A stretch of DNA of 64,000 bases from contig LJSY01000001.1 of assembly GCA_001314805.1 (NCBI GenBank), positions 1 through 64,000 of the forward strand, read 5' to 3'. The position numbers and the translations under genes are program-made. Origin of the DNA: Rhodobacteraceae bacterium HLUCCO18 (GTDB lineage: Bacteria; Pseudomonadota; Alphaproteobacteria; Rhodobacterales; Rhodobacteraceae). A model generated the notes under the pieces. That model made no database searches. It was not told the origin of the DNA and saw only the letters and a program-made list of their open reading frames with translations. Positions 54,466-62,422 of the stretch are shown here, one piece after another (within the stretch, counting starts at the first letter, position 1; each line of letters opens with the position of its first letter).

Positions 54466-56064
54466 TTAGCTTGACGCGTCGGGCATGACCACCCCCATGG
54501 ACCGGATGGCCTGGCCCAGGCGCTCGTTGCGTCCGTAGACGTCGTCGCGGAAATTCAGGCCGCCATCGTCATCCACCCAGGCGGTCCAGTAGGTCAGGTG
54601 CACGGGGATATGCACGTCGAGATTGACCTGCGTTTCCTGCCCGGTGTTCAGGATGCGCTGGAACATGCCGACGGGGTCATCCGTCTGCCGCTCCAGCAGG
54701 TGGTAGGCGAAATCATGGGGATCGGCCAGCCGGATGCAGCCCGACGAGAAGGTGCGCACCTCACGCTCCATCAGATACTGCTCGGGCGTGTCGTGCAGAT
54801 AGATGGCGTGGCGGTTCGGGAACATGAACTTCACGCTGCCGAGCGCGTTGCGCGGCCCCGGAGGCTGGCGCAGGTCGAAGGGAAAGCTCGACACCGAATA
54901 CTGGCTCATGTCGACGGCACCGGGGTTCACCACGCGGCCGTTGGACAGCAGCTGCATGTAGGTACCGCCGCCGGCGATGATGTTCGGGATGTAGGAGCGC
55001 ATGGCGATCGAGCGCGGCACGTACCAGCTCGGGTTGATGACCATGTGCTCCATCTCGTCGGAGAACTCCGGCGTCTGGCGGTCGCGTGCGCCGATGACCG
55101 ACCGGGTGACGAAGGTGGTCTCGCCATTGTCGATCACGCGGGTGTGGAAATCGGCGAGGTTCACGAAGATCAGGCGGTCATGCACCTGACCGTCATTGAG
55201 CCAGCGCTGCCGCTCCATGTGCAGGACGACGTCGTTCCAGTGATCCTCGACCGAGCGGTTGACCGCGCGGATCGTGTCGCCCCCGGCGATGCCGTCGGCA
55301 TCGATGCCGTTGTCGAGCTGGAACTCGACCACGGCGGCCTGCAGGCGCGCATCGTATTCCGCGGTGATGGACCGTTCGAGATAGCCCATCGCGATCAGTC
55401 GGTTGCGCAGCGCCACGACGGCCGATCCGCTGTCACCGGGCGCGAGGCTGCCGGCCTGCACGAGCGGGCCGTAACCGCCACGGGCGGCGAGCCCCTCCAG
55501 ATGCAGCTTCTTGCGCAGAAGCCGCGCATAGGCCGGGTCTTGCGGCGGCAGCGTCGCCATGAAGGCGTGCGGGTTCGCCTCCATGAACGCGGTCAGAAGC
55601 GCCAGCGGATCCGGATGCGGCTGATCCTGGAAGATGTCGGGAATGATCGCGCCGGGGTCGAGGAAACCGGAATGCACGTCGCTGGCGTATTGCAGGAACA
55701 TGCGTGTGGCCATCACGTCGGCCTGCCCGCGCGCCCATGGGTTCGTGGCCTCCGCGAAGGCCTGGCGCAGGGCGTCGATATCGTAGCGCGCGGTCGGCAG
55801 GCCGTGGATGTCGGCCTGTTCCAGCGCCGCGATCAGGGCCGAACGGCGTTCCACCGCGGCCGAGGAGGTCCATATCGGCTGAAAATCCTGCGCGCGGTAG
55901 AACGTGGCGAGGCTTTCGTCGGTCGACGACGCCTCCGCGATCGCCTGGCGCAGGGCGGAGAATGTCTGCGCCTGCGCGGTGTCGGGCAGGAGCGACGACA
56001 CGGTCACCGGAGCGACGGCAAGGGCCAGTGCCAGAATCGAAGTGCGGGCAAGTCTCAAACTCAT
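54466..56064 (-). CDS. Periplasmic L,D-transpeptidase (YcbB-like)
   Basis: 532 residues. Signal peptide, a scaffold domain (~40-200), a peptidoglycan-binding domain (PGDSGSAVVALRNRLIAMGYL and VVEFQLDNGIDADGIAG), and a YkuD catalytic domain with HDTP and SSGCIRLADPHDFAYHLL containing the nucleophile Cys. It makes 3-3 peptidoglycan cross-links or attaches proteins to the wall. It heads the minus-strand run ldt-lpxD-acp-fabF, all envelope-related, and is divergent from an M15-type peptidase. Confidence 0.93.
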   Translation of the reverse strand: MSLRLARTSILALALAVAPVTVSSLLPDTAQAQTFSALRQAIAEASSTDESLATFYRAQDFQPIWTSSAAVERRSALIAALEQADIHGLPTARYDIDALRQAFAEATNPWARGQADVMATRMFLQYASDVHSGFLDPGAIIPDIFQDQPHPDPLALLTAFMEANPHAFMATLPPQDPAYARLLRKKLHLEGLAARGGYGPLVQAGSLAPGDSGSAVVALRNRLIAMGYLERSITAEYDARLQAAVVEFQLDNGIDADGIAGGDTIRAVNRSVEDHWNDVVLHMERQRWLNDGQVHDRLIFVNLADFHTRVIDNGETTFVTRSVIGARDRQTPEFSDEMEHMVINPSWYVPRSIAMRSYIPNIIAGGGTYMQLLSNGRVVNPGAVDMSQYSVSSFPFDLRQPPGPRNALGSVKFMFPNRHAIYLHDTPEQYLMEREVRTFSSGCIRLADPHDFAYHLLERQTDDPVGMFQRILNTGQETQVNLDVHIPVHLTYWTAWVDDDGGLNFRDDVYGRNERLGQAIRSMGVVMPDASS

Positions 56065-56464
56065 GATGTCGTTTTCCTCCTCAGAGGTGAATTTTCCGTT
56101 TCCGTCCCGCAGCCGCCCCGCGAGCGCTCACATCTGTTTGACCCATGAAGGGATTCGAATCCATTCACAATTCAGCAAGCCATTGTCGCTAGATAGCGGG
56201 TGTGGCTTGCGGTCGGGTGTGACGCCGTTGCGCAGGTGGCGGGTCCCGGGGGCTGTGTTAGCGCGGGATTCGGCCGGTGTTCAGGCGGCAAGTTGGCGAA
56301 AACCCGCCGATGTCGACCGGTTATCCACAGCGGGTAGAGACTTCACTTCCCGAAACATTTCGTTTGTGTCATCCCTGCACTGCCTGCGGGGATTGGGGGC
56401 GCAACAAGCCGGAGTTTAATCCGGCAGCGCCATAAGAGCTGGCGGAACGATGGGCGAACGACAC
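56065..56464. other. 400-bp divergent intergenic region with a DnaA-box match
   Basis: Control region between two peptidoglycan genes. It contains one perfect DnaA box TTATCCACA (56321-56329), a 12-bp palindrome GGATTCGAATCC (56151-56162) and a small hairpin GCCGGA-GTTTAA-TCCGGC (56408-56425) just before the M15 gene. No ORF or RNA gene is convincing. Confidence 0.4.
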
Positions 56465-57025
56465 ATGTCGACTAACTTGATGACGCGGCGCACTCTTTTG
56501 CGTGCCTTTGCGGCAACAACTGTGGCTGCGGCGCCGGTGATGGCGAACGCGACGGGCCTTCTGCGCGGGGCGGGCGATATCCGCCGGTTGCGCATGTATA
56601 ACGGGCGCGCGGGCGAAAGCCTGGACATGATCTACTGGATCGAGGGCGACTACATCCGCCCCGCGCTGGAGGAGATCAATTATTTCTTCCGCGACTGGCG
56701 CGACAACACGGTCCACCACATCGACCAGCGCACGATCGACATCCTCACGGCGTCCCATCGCCTGATGGAAACCGACGAACCCTACACGCTTCTGTCGGGC
56801 TATCGCAGCCCGGCCAGCAACAACCTGCTGCGCAGCCGGTCCTCCGGTGTCGCGCGCAACTCCCGCCACCTGCGCGGAGAGGCGGCGGACGTTCAGCTTC
56901 AGTCGCGCTCCGTCGGCCAGATGTACCAGGCCGCGCGCGCCTGCAACGCCGGCGGGGTCGGCCGCTACTCCCGGTCGAACTTCGTCCATATGGATTGTGG
57001 ACCGGTTCGCTCCTGGGGTGGTTAA
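56465..57025 (+). CDS. DUF882/YcbK-like M15 murein peptidase with Tat signal
   Basis: 186 residues from the ATG at 56465; an in-frame ATG at 56450 is equally possible. The Tat motif TRRTLLRAFAATTVAAAP is near the N-terminus. The metallopeptidase core shows LLSGYRSPASNNLLRS, SRHLRGEAADVQL (zinc His and Asp) and FVHMDCGPVRSW (second His). It matches the MepK/YcbK group of murein endopeptidases; E. coli MepK acts on 3-3 cross-links, the kind made by the L,D-transpeptidase encoded divergently here. That pairing makes functional sense. Confidence 0.9.
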   Translation: MSTNLMTRRTLLRAFAATTVAAAPVMANATGLLRGAGDIRRLRMYNGRAGESLDMIYWIEGDYIRPALEEINYFFRDWRDNTVHHIDQRTIDILTASHRLMETDEPYTLLSGYRSPASNNLLRSRSSGVARNSRHLRGEAADVQLQSRSVGQMYQAARACNAGGVGRYSRSNFVHMDCGPVRSWGG

Positions 57026-57059
57026 CGCGTCACTCGCGGAAACGTTCCATCGCACCTTG

Positions 57060-57086
57060 CGCCCCGGCCACATCCGGGGCGTTTTT
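57060..57086 (+). terminator. Terminator after the M15 peptidase gene
   Basis: CGCCCCGG-CCACAT-CCGGGGCG followed by five T, 35 bp past the stop. Confidence 0.85.
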
Positions 57087-57169
57087 CTGTTCGCCGCACC
57101 CTGCCTTCCCCCGTTGGACATCGCGCGACAAGAGCCCATATGTGCGGGGACCGACAGGAGTGCTGCGAG

Positions 57170-57619
57170 ATGAAGACCTATACCAAGGACCCCGATGCCA
57201 TCGCCCGCCTGACGCCGGAACAGTATCGCGTCACCCAGAAGGACGCGACGGAACGTCCGGGCACGGGAGAGTACCTTAACAACAAGGAGCCGGGGATCTA
57301 CGTGGACGTCGTCTCGGGCGAGCCGCTTTTCGCCTCGTCCGACAAGTACGAAAGCGGCTGCGGCTGGCCCAGCTTCGTCAAGCCGATCACGCCAGCCCAC
57401 GTGGTCGAGAAACGCGACCTCAGCCTCGGCATGATCCGCACCGAAGTGCGCTCCGCCCACGGCGACAGCCATCTGGGCCACGTCTTTCCCGACGGGCCGC
57501 GCGACCGGGGCGGCCTGCGCTATTGCATCAACTCGGCCTCGCTCCGCTTCGTCCATCGCGACGACATGGAGGCGGAAGGCTACGGCGACTATCTCGACCA
57601 GGTGGAGGACATCACATGA
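57170..57619 (+). CDS. msrB: Peptide methionine-R-sulfoxide reductase MsrB
   Basis: 149 residues, AGGAG before the ATG at 57170. MsrB motifs: [36 protein letters not shown] and the catalytic Cys in [11 protein letters not shown]. The zinc-binding CxxC pairs seen in many MsrBs are absent ([10 protein letters not shown] has Ser where Cys would be), so this is the zinc-free form. Its stop overlaps the msrA start. Confidence 0.95.
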   Translation: MKTYTKDPDAIARLTPEQYRVTQKDATERPGTGEYLNNKEPGIYVDVVSGEPLFASSDKYESGCGWPSFVKPITPAHVVEKRDLSLGMIRTEVRSAHGDSHLGHVFPDGPRDRGGLRYCINSASLRFVHRDDMEAEGYGDYLDQVEDIT

Positions 57620-58131
57620 GCACGACACGTGAACGCGCCGTTCTGGCGGGCGGCTGTTTCTGGGGCATGCAGGAGCTGATCCGCCACAAGCCCGGCGTCA
57701 TCTCGACCCGCGTGGGCTATACCGGCGGCGACGTGCCGAACGCGACATACCGCAACCACGGCACCCATGCCGAGGGGATCGAGATCATCTTCGACCCCGA
57801 GGTGATCAGCTACCGCGAGATCCTCGAGTTCTTCTTCCAGATCCACGATCCGACGACGAAGAACCGGCAGGGCAACGACATCGGAATGAGCTATCGCTCG
57901 GCCATCTACTACGTGGACGAGGCGCAGAGGCAATGCGCGCTCGACACGATCGCGGATGTGGACGCCTCGGGCATCTGGCCCGGAAAGGTCGTCACCGAGG
58001 TCGAGCCCGTGGGCGATTTCTGGGAAGCGGAGCCGGAGCATCAGGATTACCTGCAGCGCCTCCCGCATGGCTATACCTGCCACTTCCCGCGGCCGGGCTG
58101 GGTCCTGCCGAAACGCGCCGCCGCCGAATGA
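57616..58131 (+). CDS. msrA: Peptide methionine-S-sulfoxide reductase MsrA
   Basis: 171 residues. Catalytic motif GGCFWGMQE (~12-20), [29 protein letters not shown] and [14 protein letters not shown]. It repairs the S epimer of oxidised methionine, complementing MsrB. ATGA overlap with msrB makes one operon. A GC-rich hairpin (GGCCGGGG-TTTGC-CCCCGGCC, 58138-58158) follows, shared with the convergent puc-tail gene. Confidence 0.95.
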   Translation: MSTTRERAVLAGGCFWGMQELIRHKPGVISTRVGYTGGDVPNATYRNHGTHAEGIEIIFDPEVISYREILEFFFQIHDPTTKNRQGNDIGMSYRSAIYYVDEAQRQCALDTIADVDASGIWPGKVVTEVEPVGDFWEAEPEHQDYLQRLPHGYTCHFPRPGWVLPKRAAAE

Positions 58132-58170
58132 ACGGGTGGCCGGGGTTTGCCCCCGGCCCCGTAGCCCGGC

Positions 58171-58854
58171 TCAGCGGCGCGCCTTGAGGGTTGGCCAGCC
58201 GAAGCGCTCGGTGATGCGCGGGTGCGAGGTCAGGATCGAGCGCTTGCGGCCCGTGGTGACCAGCGGCATCGGCCAGAAGTAGCGCGACATGTGCCGCCCG
58301 CCATGAAACACCGACGACCGCCGTGGTTTTGTCGACAAGAGCTTGCCGGGCCAGAACCATGTCGACTTGTGGCCCGGGCTAAGGTTGTCGGGTCGTTCCT
58401 TCCGGCGGCTGATGGTGGGAAAGCCGAAGACGTCCGAAAGCCGCCAGCCCGACCAGCCAGAGCCCACGTAATCGTCGCGCGTCATCATCATCGGGTGATT
58501 TTGCAGGACCGACGATGTGTATTTCCCCAGGTCCGGCTTCTCCTCGATGTAGCGGTTCTGGTTCGCCACCCCCGCATCGATCCATGGCTCGCTGTCGGCA
58601 ACCTCCTGCGCGCGACGCGCGGCCCCGAAGGGTGTGAACGGCGCCCGGACGACCAGAAGCGCGCGGCCCTCCGTCATCGCACTGGCGTATCGTTCCGCGG
58701 CGCGTTCCTCGACGCGGCTTGCGGCGATCCGCCCGGCATCGGCGGAGGTGATCACGTCAAACGTCGCCTCGGGAAACCCGTCGTCGCGCAGAACCTCTGC
58801 AACGCGGTCGACCACGGCCTTGGACTCGTATAGCCTCGTGACAACTGTCGTCAT
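58171..58854 (-). CDS. Puc-tail protein 2: YflT-like domain plus degenerate aromatic/proline repeats
   Basis: 227 residues with GGGAGGGG upstream. Residues 1-~90 (MTTVVTRLYESKAVVDRVAEV ... YASAMTEGRALLVVRAPFTPFGAARRAQEVAD) form a small alpha/beta domain resembling general-stress YflT-like domains. The rest has HP-x3-TRD then three diverged repeat-like units (FGFPTISRRK; FWPGKLLSTKP; FWPMPLVTTGRK) and ends GWPTLKARR. This order, the HPxxxTRD motif and the terminal G-x-P-T-L-x-AR all match the neighbouring repeat gene, so the two are paralogues. It is the last gene of the puc run. Function unknown. Confidence 0.82.
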   Translation of the reverse strand: MTTVVTRLYESKAVVDRVAEVLRDDGFPEATFDVITSADAGRIAASRVEERAAERYASAMTEGRALLVVRAPFTPFGAARRAQEVADSEPWIDAGVANQNRYIEEKPDLGKYTSSVLQNHPMMMTRDDYVGSGWSGWRLSDVFGFPTISRRKERPDNLSPGHKSTWFWPGKLLSTKPRRSSVFHGGRHMSRYFWPMPLVTTGRKRSILTSHPRITERFGWPTLKARR

Positions 58855-59064
58855 GGGTCACCCCTCCCGTTGGTCCACTTCTTTAAGTGGTCGTCTCGTT
58901 GCAATGTGGAGCGATTGGCCCCGGCCGTCCAGTGCGATGACAACCAGTGCGGCCGGTCTGCCGGGCCCCTGCCCCGACCCGCCCGCATGGGCGCCATCGC
59001 CGAAAACCACGCCCGACACGGTGGCCGGACGCGGCGATGGTATCATGGCCCGTTCAGGGCACGC

Positions 59065-60102
59065 TCAACGCGCTGTAAGGGTCGGCAGGCCGAGCATCCG
59101 GGAGAAGGACCAGCGCTTGGCCCCCTCCGAGGATTTCAGGACAAGCGGAAGGATCATGTCCGCCATATGCGCGTGGCGTGGGAACGCATATTTGTCCACG
59201 GGCTTGCGTCGGCTGATCAGAGGGATCGGGAAATTGGCCATCCGTGCGTGGCGCGGGAAGGCGAACGTGTCGACCGGTTTGCGATCACTCAGAAGCGGGA
59301 TCGGGAAGTTTGCCATGTGGGGACTGCCCGGAATGATCGCGTTGGTCCCGGTCTTGCCATTGATGAGCAGCGGGAAGGGCCAGTTGGCCATCCGCGTGTG
59401 CTTGCCGATCCATGTGCCGGTATAGGGCTTGCGGTCGGACAGAAGCGGGATCGGCCAGTTCGCCATCCGCGCGTGACGCGGGAAGGCAAAACGGTCGGCG
59501 GGCTTGCGCCGGCTGATCAGGGGGATCGGGAAGGCCGCCATGCGCGCGTGGCGCGGGAAGGCGAAATTGTCCGCGGGCTTGCGGCGGCTGATCAGCGGGA
59601 TCGGCCAGTTCGCCATATGTGCGTGTGGCGGGATGATGGATTCCCGGATCGGCTTGCGCCGGCTGATCAGCGGGATCGGCCAGTCCGCCATGTGGTAGGT
59701 CGTGCTTCCCGGCACCCGGTCACGGGTCAGGAGCCGCGGGTGATCCAGAAGGATCTTGCCGGAGAGCGGCTCGGGCCCCTCCTTGAGATAGACCTCCTCG
59801 ACGAGATCGGACATGTCGAGCGCGCCCATCGCGTCGGCCACGTCCCGCGTGGTCTGCGCGACGCCCAGCGGGCGGTAGCCTGCCCGCACCAGCACCACGG
59901 CGCCGCCGCGCGCCACGTGCTTTTCGTAGGCCGTCGCCGTCGCGGCCTGCACATGGGCCTCCGTCAGCGTCGCGACGAGATCCTCGGCGGTGTCATGGAG
60001 CTCGACGATCCGGGGCGAGAATTTCTGCATCTCGATCAGTTCGTGGCGCACCAGGCGCGCCTTTTCGGCGCTGTCGTAGCAGCGCGTGATGATCTTGGTC
60101 AT
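59065..60102 (-). CDS. Puc-tail protein 1: YflT-like domain plus 25-residue tandem repeats
   Basis: 345 residues from the ATG at 60102, chosen for GGGAGAGG upstream; the track start is 22 codons early. Residues 1-~95 are a YflT-like alpha/beta domain (MTKIITRCYDSAEKARLVRH ... GGAVVLVRAGYRPLGVAQT). After HPRLLTRDRVPGS comes a run of seven exact 25-residue units (137-311) and one partial unit. Each has the core MA-x-(W/F)-P-(I/F)-P-L, and most continue (I/L)-S-x-R-K-P ... PRHA. The tail is LGLPTLTAR. No signal peptide or long membrane helix is seen; the WPIPL cores could be amphipathic docking motifs. Its position after pucC equals that of pucD/pucE in Rhodobacter capsulatus, but homology to those is not claimed. 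Function unknown. Confidence 0.85.
   Translation of the reverse strand: MTKIITRCYDSAEKARLVRHELIEMQKFSPRIVELHDTAEDLVATLTEAHVQAATATAYEKHVARGGAVVLVRAGYRPLGVAQTTRDVADAMGALDMSDLVEEVYLKEGPEPLSGKILLDHPRLLTRDRVPGSTTYHMADWPIPLISRRKPIRESIIPPHAHMANWPIPLISRRKPADNFAFPRHARMAAFPIPLISRRKPADRFAFPRHARMANWPIPLLSDRKPYTGTWIGKHTRMANWPFPLLINGKTGTNAIIPGSPHMANFPIPLLSDRKPVDTFAFPRHARMANFPIPLISRRKPVDKYAFPRHAHMADMILPLVLKSSEGAKRWSFSRMLGLPTLTAR
59170..59694 (-). repeat. Seven tandem 75-bp coding repeats
   Basis: Exactly 7 x 75 bp, in frame, encoding units that begin at residues 137, 162, 187, 212, 237, 262 and 287 of the puc-tail protein. Units 2, 3, 6 and 7 are the most alike (PADNFAFPRHA, PADRFAFPRHA, PVDTFAFPRHA, PVDKYAFPRHA). 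Units 1, 4 and 5 are diverged after the core. Confidence 0.92.
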
Positions 60103-60206
60103 GGTGCCTCTCCCGTTGTGCTGCGTGCCGAGGCCATGCCGCCGGACGACGGGGCGCGACGGGCGCACCCCAAAGGTTCAAAGAGCCGTGAGACGAGTGT
60201 CGTCAT
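60099..60206 (-). pseudogene. Relic N-terminus of a puc-tail paralogue (35-codon ORF)
   Basis: The ATG at 60206 opens MTTLVSRLFEP, closely matching MTTVVTRLYES of the 58171-58854 gene. The match extends upstream across the ribosome-binding site (GGAGACCCATGACGACA versus GGGTGACCCATGACGACA). After ~11 codons similarity ends, and the frame closes with TGA overlapping the ATG of the repeat gene. It lies inside the pucC 3' end in another frame. It may be a decayed duplicate that now couples translation of pucC and the repeat gene. Confidence 0.5.
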
Positions 60207-61698
60207 GGGTCTCCCTCTCTGTTCGCCCGGTGCTGTGCAGTGCAGTTTCCGTGGGCGCTGCGGGGACGTCCGGTCTGCCCCCGCGGTTGGACATGGGTTT
60301 GGTCTGGCTTTGTTGACGGGCCTGCCGTCCCCTCAGCAGCGTGATCGCGAAAAGGGCGGCAAGCAGGAGAAGAAGCTCGAGCGTGAAGACGGGCGTATAG
60401 GGCGCCTCGGGGCGGAAGGTCTCGGCACCCGGCAGGGCGGTGATGAGGTCGCGGATGATCCCACCGAGCGCCACGGCGATCCCGGCGGCGGTGGCCTGCA
60501 CCGCGCCCCAGGCGCCGAGCGCAAGGCCCACCTGCTCGCGCGGGGCGCTGCGCATCGTGGCCGTCAGCGTGCCATGACCGAAAAGACCCGCGCCAAGCCC
60601 GGCAAGCCACGTGCCGGCCACGAAAAGCGCGGGTTCGCCCAGCGGACCGGCCGCGATGATGGCGGCGAAGGCGGGAATGCCCGCAAGCGTGCCCAACCAC
60701 GCCACGTCGATCGGATCGCGGCCGTTCAGCAGCACGCGCGAGGCGATGGCGAAACCGATGAGCCCGCCAAGCGCCAGAACGGCGGTCAGCCGCGTGGTCA
60801 TCGCCACCGACAGGTCCAGCACCTGCCCGCCATAGGGCTCCAGCAGGACATCGGCCATCCCGAAGCCCATGGTGCCGAGCGCGATGACGACCAGCAGGCC
60901 CACGGCGGTCTTGCCGCGCACGAACAGTCGCCAGGCATCGATGAAATCGGCATGGGTCTCGGTCTCCATGCGGGCGGCGCGCGCACGGTCGCGCGGCTCC
61001 TGCTTCCACAGGGCCAGAAGGTTCAGCGCAATGGTAACCACGGCCGCACCCTGCACCACCTGCACCAGCTTTCCGGGCGTGTAGTCCTGCAGCAGATAGC
61101 CGAAGATCAGCGCGGCGGCGATCATGCCCACCAGCAGCATGACATACATGAGGCCGACGACCTTGGGCTGCTCCTCCACCGGGACGAGGTCGGTGGCGAG
61201 CGCAAGGCCCACGGTCTGCACCGTGTGCACGCCCGCGCCCACCAGCAGGAAGGCGAGCGCGGCGCTGGAATAGCCGATCCAGAGCGGCGCATCGGCCGCC
61301 TGATCGTAACCGGACAACACCAGAAGCGCGAAGGGCATGATCGCGAAGCCGCCGAATTGCAGCATCGTGCCCTTCCAGATGTAGGGCACGCGACGCCAGC
61401 CAAGCGCGGATTTGTGAATGTCGGAGCGGTAGCCGATCAGCGCGCGGAGCGGCGCGAACAGAAGCGGCAGGGAAATCATCACGCCCACAAGCGTGGCGGG
61501 CACCTCGAGCTCGACGATCATCACGCGGTTGAGCGTGCCCAGCAGAAGCACAAGCGCCATGCCCACGGTGACCTGGAAGAGCGACAGACGCAGCAGGCGC
61601 GACAGCGGCAGATCCTCGTTCGCGACATCCGCGAAGGGCATGTAGCGCGGTCCGATCTGGCGGATCTTGCGAAGCGCGAAGTCACGGGTTCTGAACAT
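60178..61698 (-). CDS. pucC: LH2 assembly protein PucC (BCD-family membrane protein)
   Basis: 506 residues with 12 predicted membrane segments. PucC/LhaA motifs: RLSLFQVTVGMALVLLLGTLNRVMIVELEVPATLVG, YRSDIHKSALGWRRVPYIWKG, GAGVHTVQTVGLALATDL and GAGLFGHGTLTATM. PucC belongs to the MFS-related BCD group and is needed to assemble LH2, perhaps delivering bacteriochlorophyll. The final ~45 residues (QQSQTKPMSNRGGRPDV ... DDTRLTAL) are not PucC-like. They read through what looks like the ribosome-binding site and start of a lost gene, suggesting 3' extension. Confidence 0.95.
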   Translation of the reverse strand: MFRTRDFALRKIRQIGPRYMPFADVANEDLPLSRLLRLSLFQVTVGMALVLLLGTLNRVMIVELEVPATLVGVMISLPLLFAPLRALIGYRSDIHKSALGWRRVPYIWKGTMLQFGGFAIMPFALLVLSGYDQAADAPLWIGYSSAALAFLLVGAGVHTVQTVGLALATDLVPVEEQPKVVGLMYVMLLVGMIAAALIFGYLLQDYTPGKLVQVVQGAAVVTIALNLLALWKQEPRDRARAARMETETHADFIDAWRLFVRGKTAVGLLVVIALGTMGFGMADVLLEPYGGQVLDLSVAMTTRLTAVLALGGLIGFAIASRVLLNGRDPIDVAWLGTLAGIPAFAAIIAAGPLGEPALFVAGTWLAGLGAGLFGHGTLTATMRSAPREQVGLALGAWGAVQATAAGIAVALGGIIRDLITALPGAETFRPEAPYTPVFTLELLLLLAALFAITLLRGRQARQQSQTKPMSNRGGRPDVPAAPTETALHSTGRTERETHDDTRLTAL

Positions 61699-61852
61699 GG
61701 GCGTCGGGGCCTGGCCCTCTCTCGTGGTGCGCGCGCGGGCCGGTGTCTGATGCCGGGGGCACGTGTCCTTGTGCGTCGTCGGAAGGGGTGGTCGGGGTCG
61801 AAGTGGCTCGTCCCCGGCCTAGTTTGTCCGGTCGTTCTGCATCGGTCCGCCC

Positions 61853-62191
61853 CTAATCTACAAGGGCTGCCGATGTGAGGTCGTCCACGACGAGCGTCGC
61901 GGTCCGGCCATCGGGCAGGATCACACGCATGCTCTCGGCGCCGGCTGCGTCGGCCTCGAGATACATGGGCAGATCCGCTGCACCCGCCGAAGCGGGCAGA
62001 ATGGTCTGTTCCTGGGCGCGGGCCGCCGTATCGCCCGAACCCAGCTCCTGGCCGCTGAGGAAATCCGCAACCCACGAGGTGTTCGACAGAACAGCCACGT
62101 GAACCGAGAACGACCCAACGGCAACGGCGCTGAGGAAGAGCGGGATACCAACGGTCGGTTTCACGACCAGCCACATTTTCGCATTGTTCAT
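61853..62191 (-). CDS. pucA: LH2 alpha polypeptide with long C-terminal tail
   Basis: 112 residues; LH2 alpha chains are usually 50-60. The start MNNAKMWLVVKPTVGIPLFL aligns without gaps to Rhodobacter sphaeroides PucA. His31 (SVHVAVL) ligates the ring bacteriochlorophyll and Trp40 is conserved. Positions 44-45 are Phe-Leu (SWVADFLSG) where B850-type proteins have Tyr-Tyr, which predicts a blue-shifted band. Residues ~48-112 are an acidic, Ala-rich extension of unknown purpose (GSGDTAARAQEQ ... VVDDLTSAALVD). The ribosome-binding site AAGGGG overlaps the pucB stop. Confidence 0.95.
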   Translation of the reverse strand: MNNAKMWLVVKPTVGIPLFLSAVAVGSFSVHVAVLSNTSWVADFLSGQELGSGDTAARAQEQTILPASAGAADLPMYLEADAAGAESMRVILPDGRTATLVVDDLTSAALVD

Positions 62192-62202
62192 TGTGTCACC
62201 CC

Positions 62203-62358
62203 TTATCCGAGCCAGGGCGTGGACACGGCCACGAGAACATGTGCCAGAAGTGCAATCGCACCGAAGACGCGGGTGCCGTCGATGAGGTAGCTGTGAACCT
62301 CTTCGGCCTCCTTCAGGGTCAGGCCGGTTGGCCAGACCTTATCGGGATCATCGGACAT
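62203..62358 (-). CDS. pucB: LH2 beta polypeptide
   Basis: 51 residues, too short for the ORF track. It reads MSDDPDKVWPTGLTLKEAEE then VHSYLIDGTRVFGAIALLAH and VLVAVSTPWLG. His40 is the ring bacteriochlorophyll ligand; His22 and Arg30 correspond to residues near the B800 pigment. One membrane helix. AAGGAGG lies 10 bp before the ATG. It precedes pucA by 11 bp, the normal pucBA order. Confidence 0.96.
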   Translation of the reverse strand: MSDDPDKVWPTGLTLKEAEEVHSYLIDGTRVFGAIALLAHVLVAVSTPWLG

Positions 62359-62422
62359 CAGTCCTTCCCTCCTTTTCGTTTCGTTACTCCCAACCAGTGA
62401 AGCGAACAGGCCGCACTGCCGA

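Noticed and set aside
56065-56464. Chromosome origin or plasmid origin suggested by the DnaA box
   Set aside because: Only one box, no AT-rich unwinding region and no replication genes nearby.
59170-59694. CRISPR-like array of 75-bp units
   Set aside because: Repeats are contiguous with no unique spacers, keep one reading frame and encode a conserved protein motif.
58870-61878. 1002-residue plus-strand ORF opposite the puc genes
   Set aside because: Shadow of pucC and the repeat gene; its repeats (RRLIRGIGK-like in one frame) are only the antisense of the real coding repeats.
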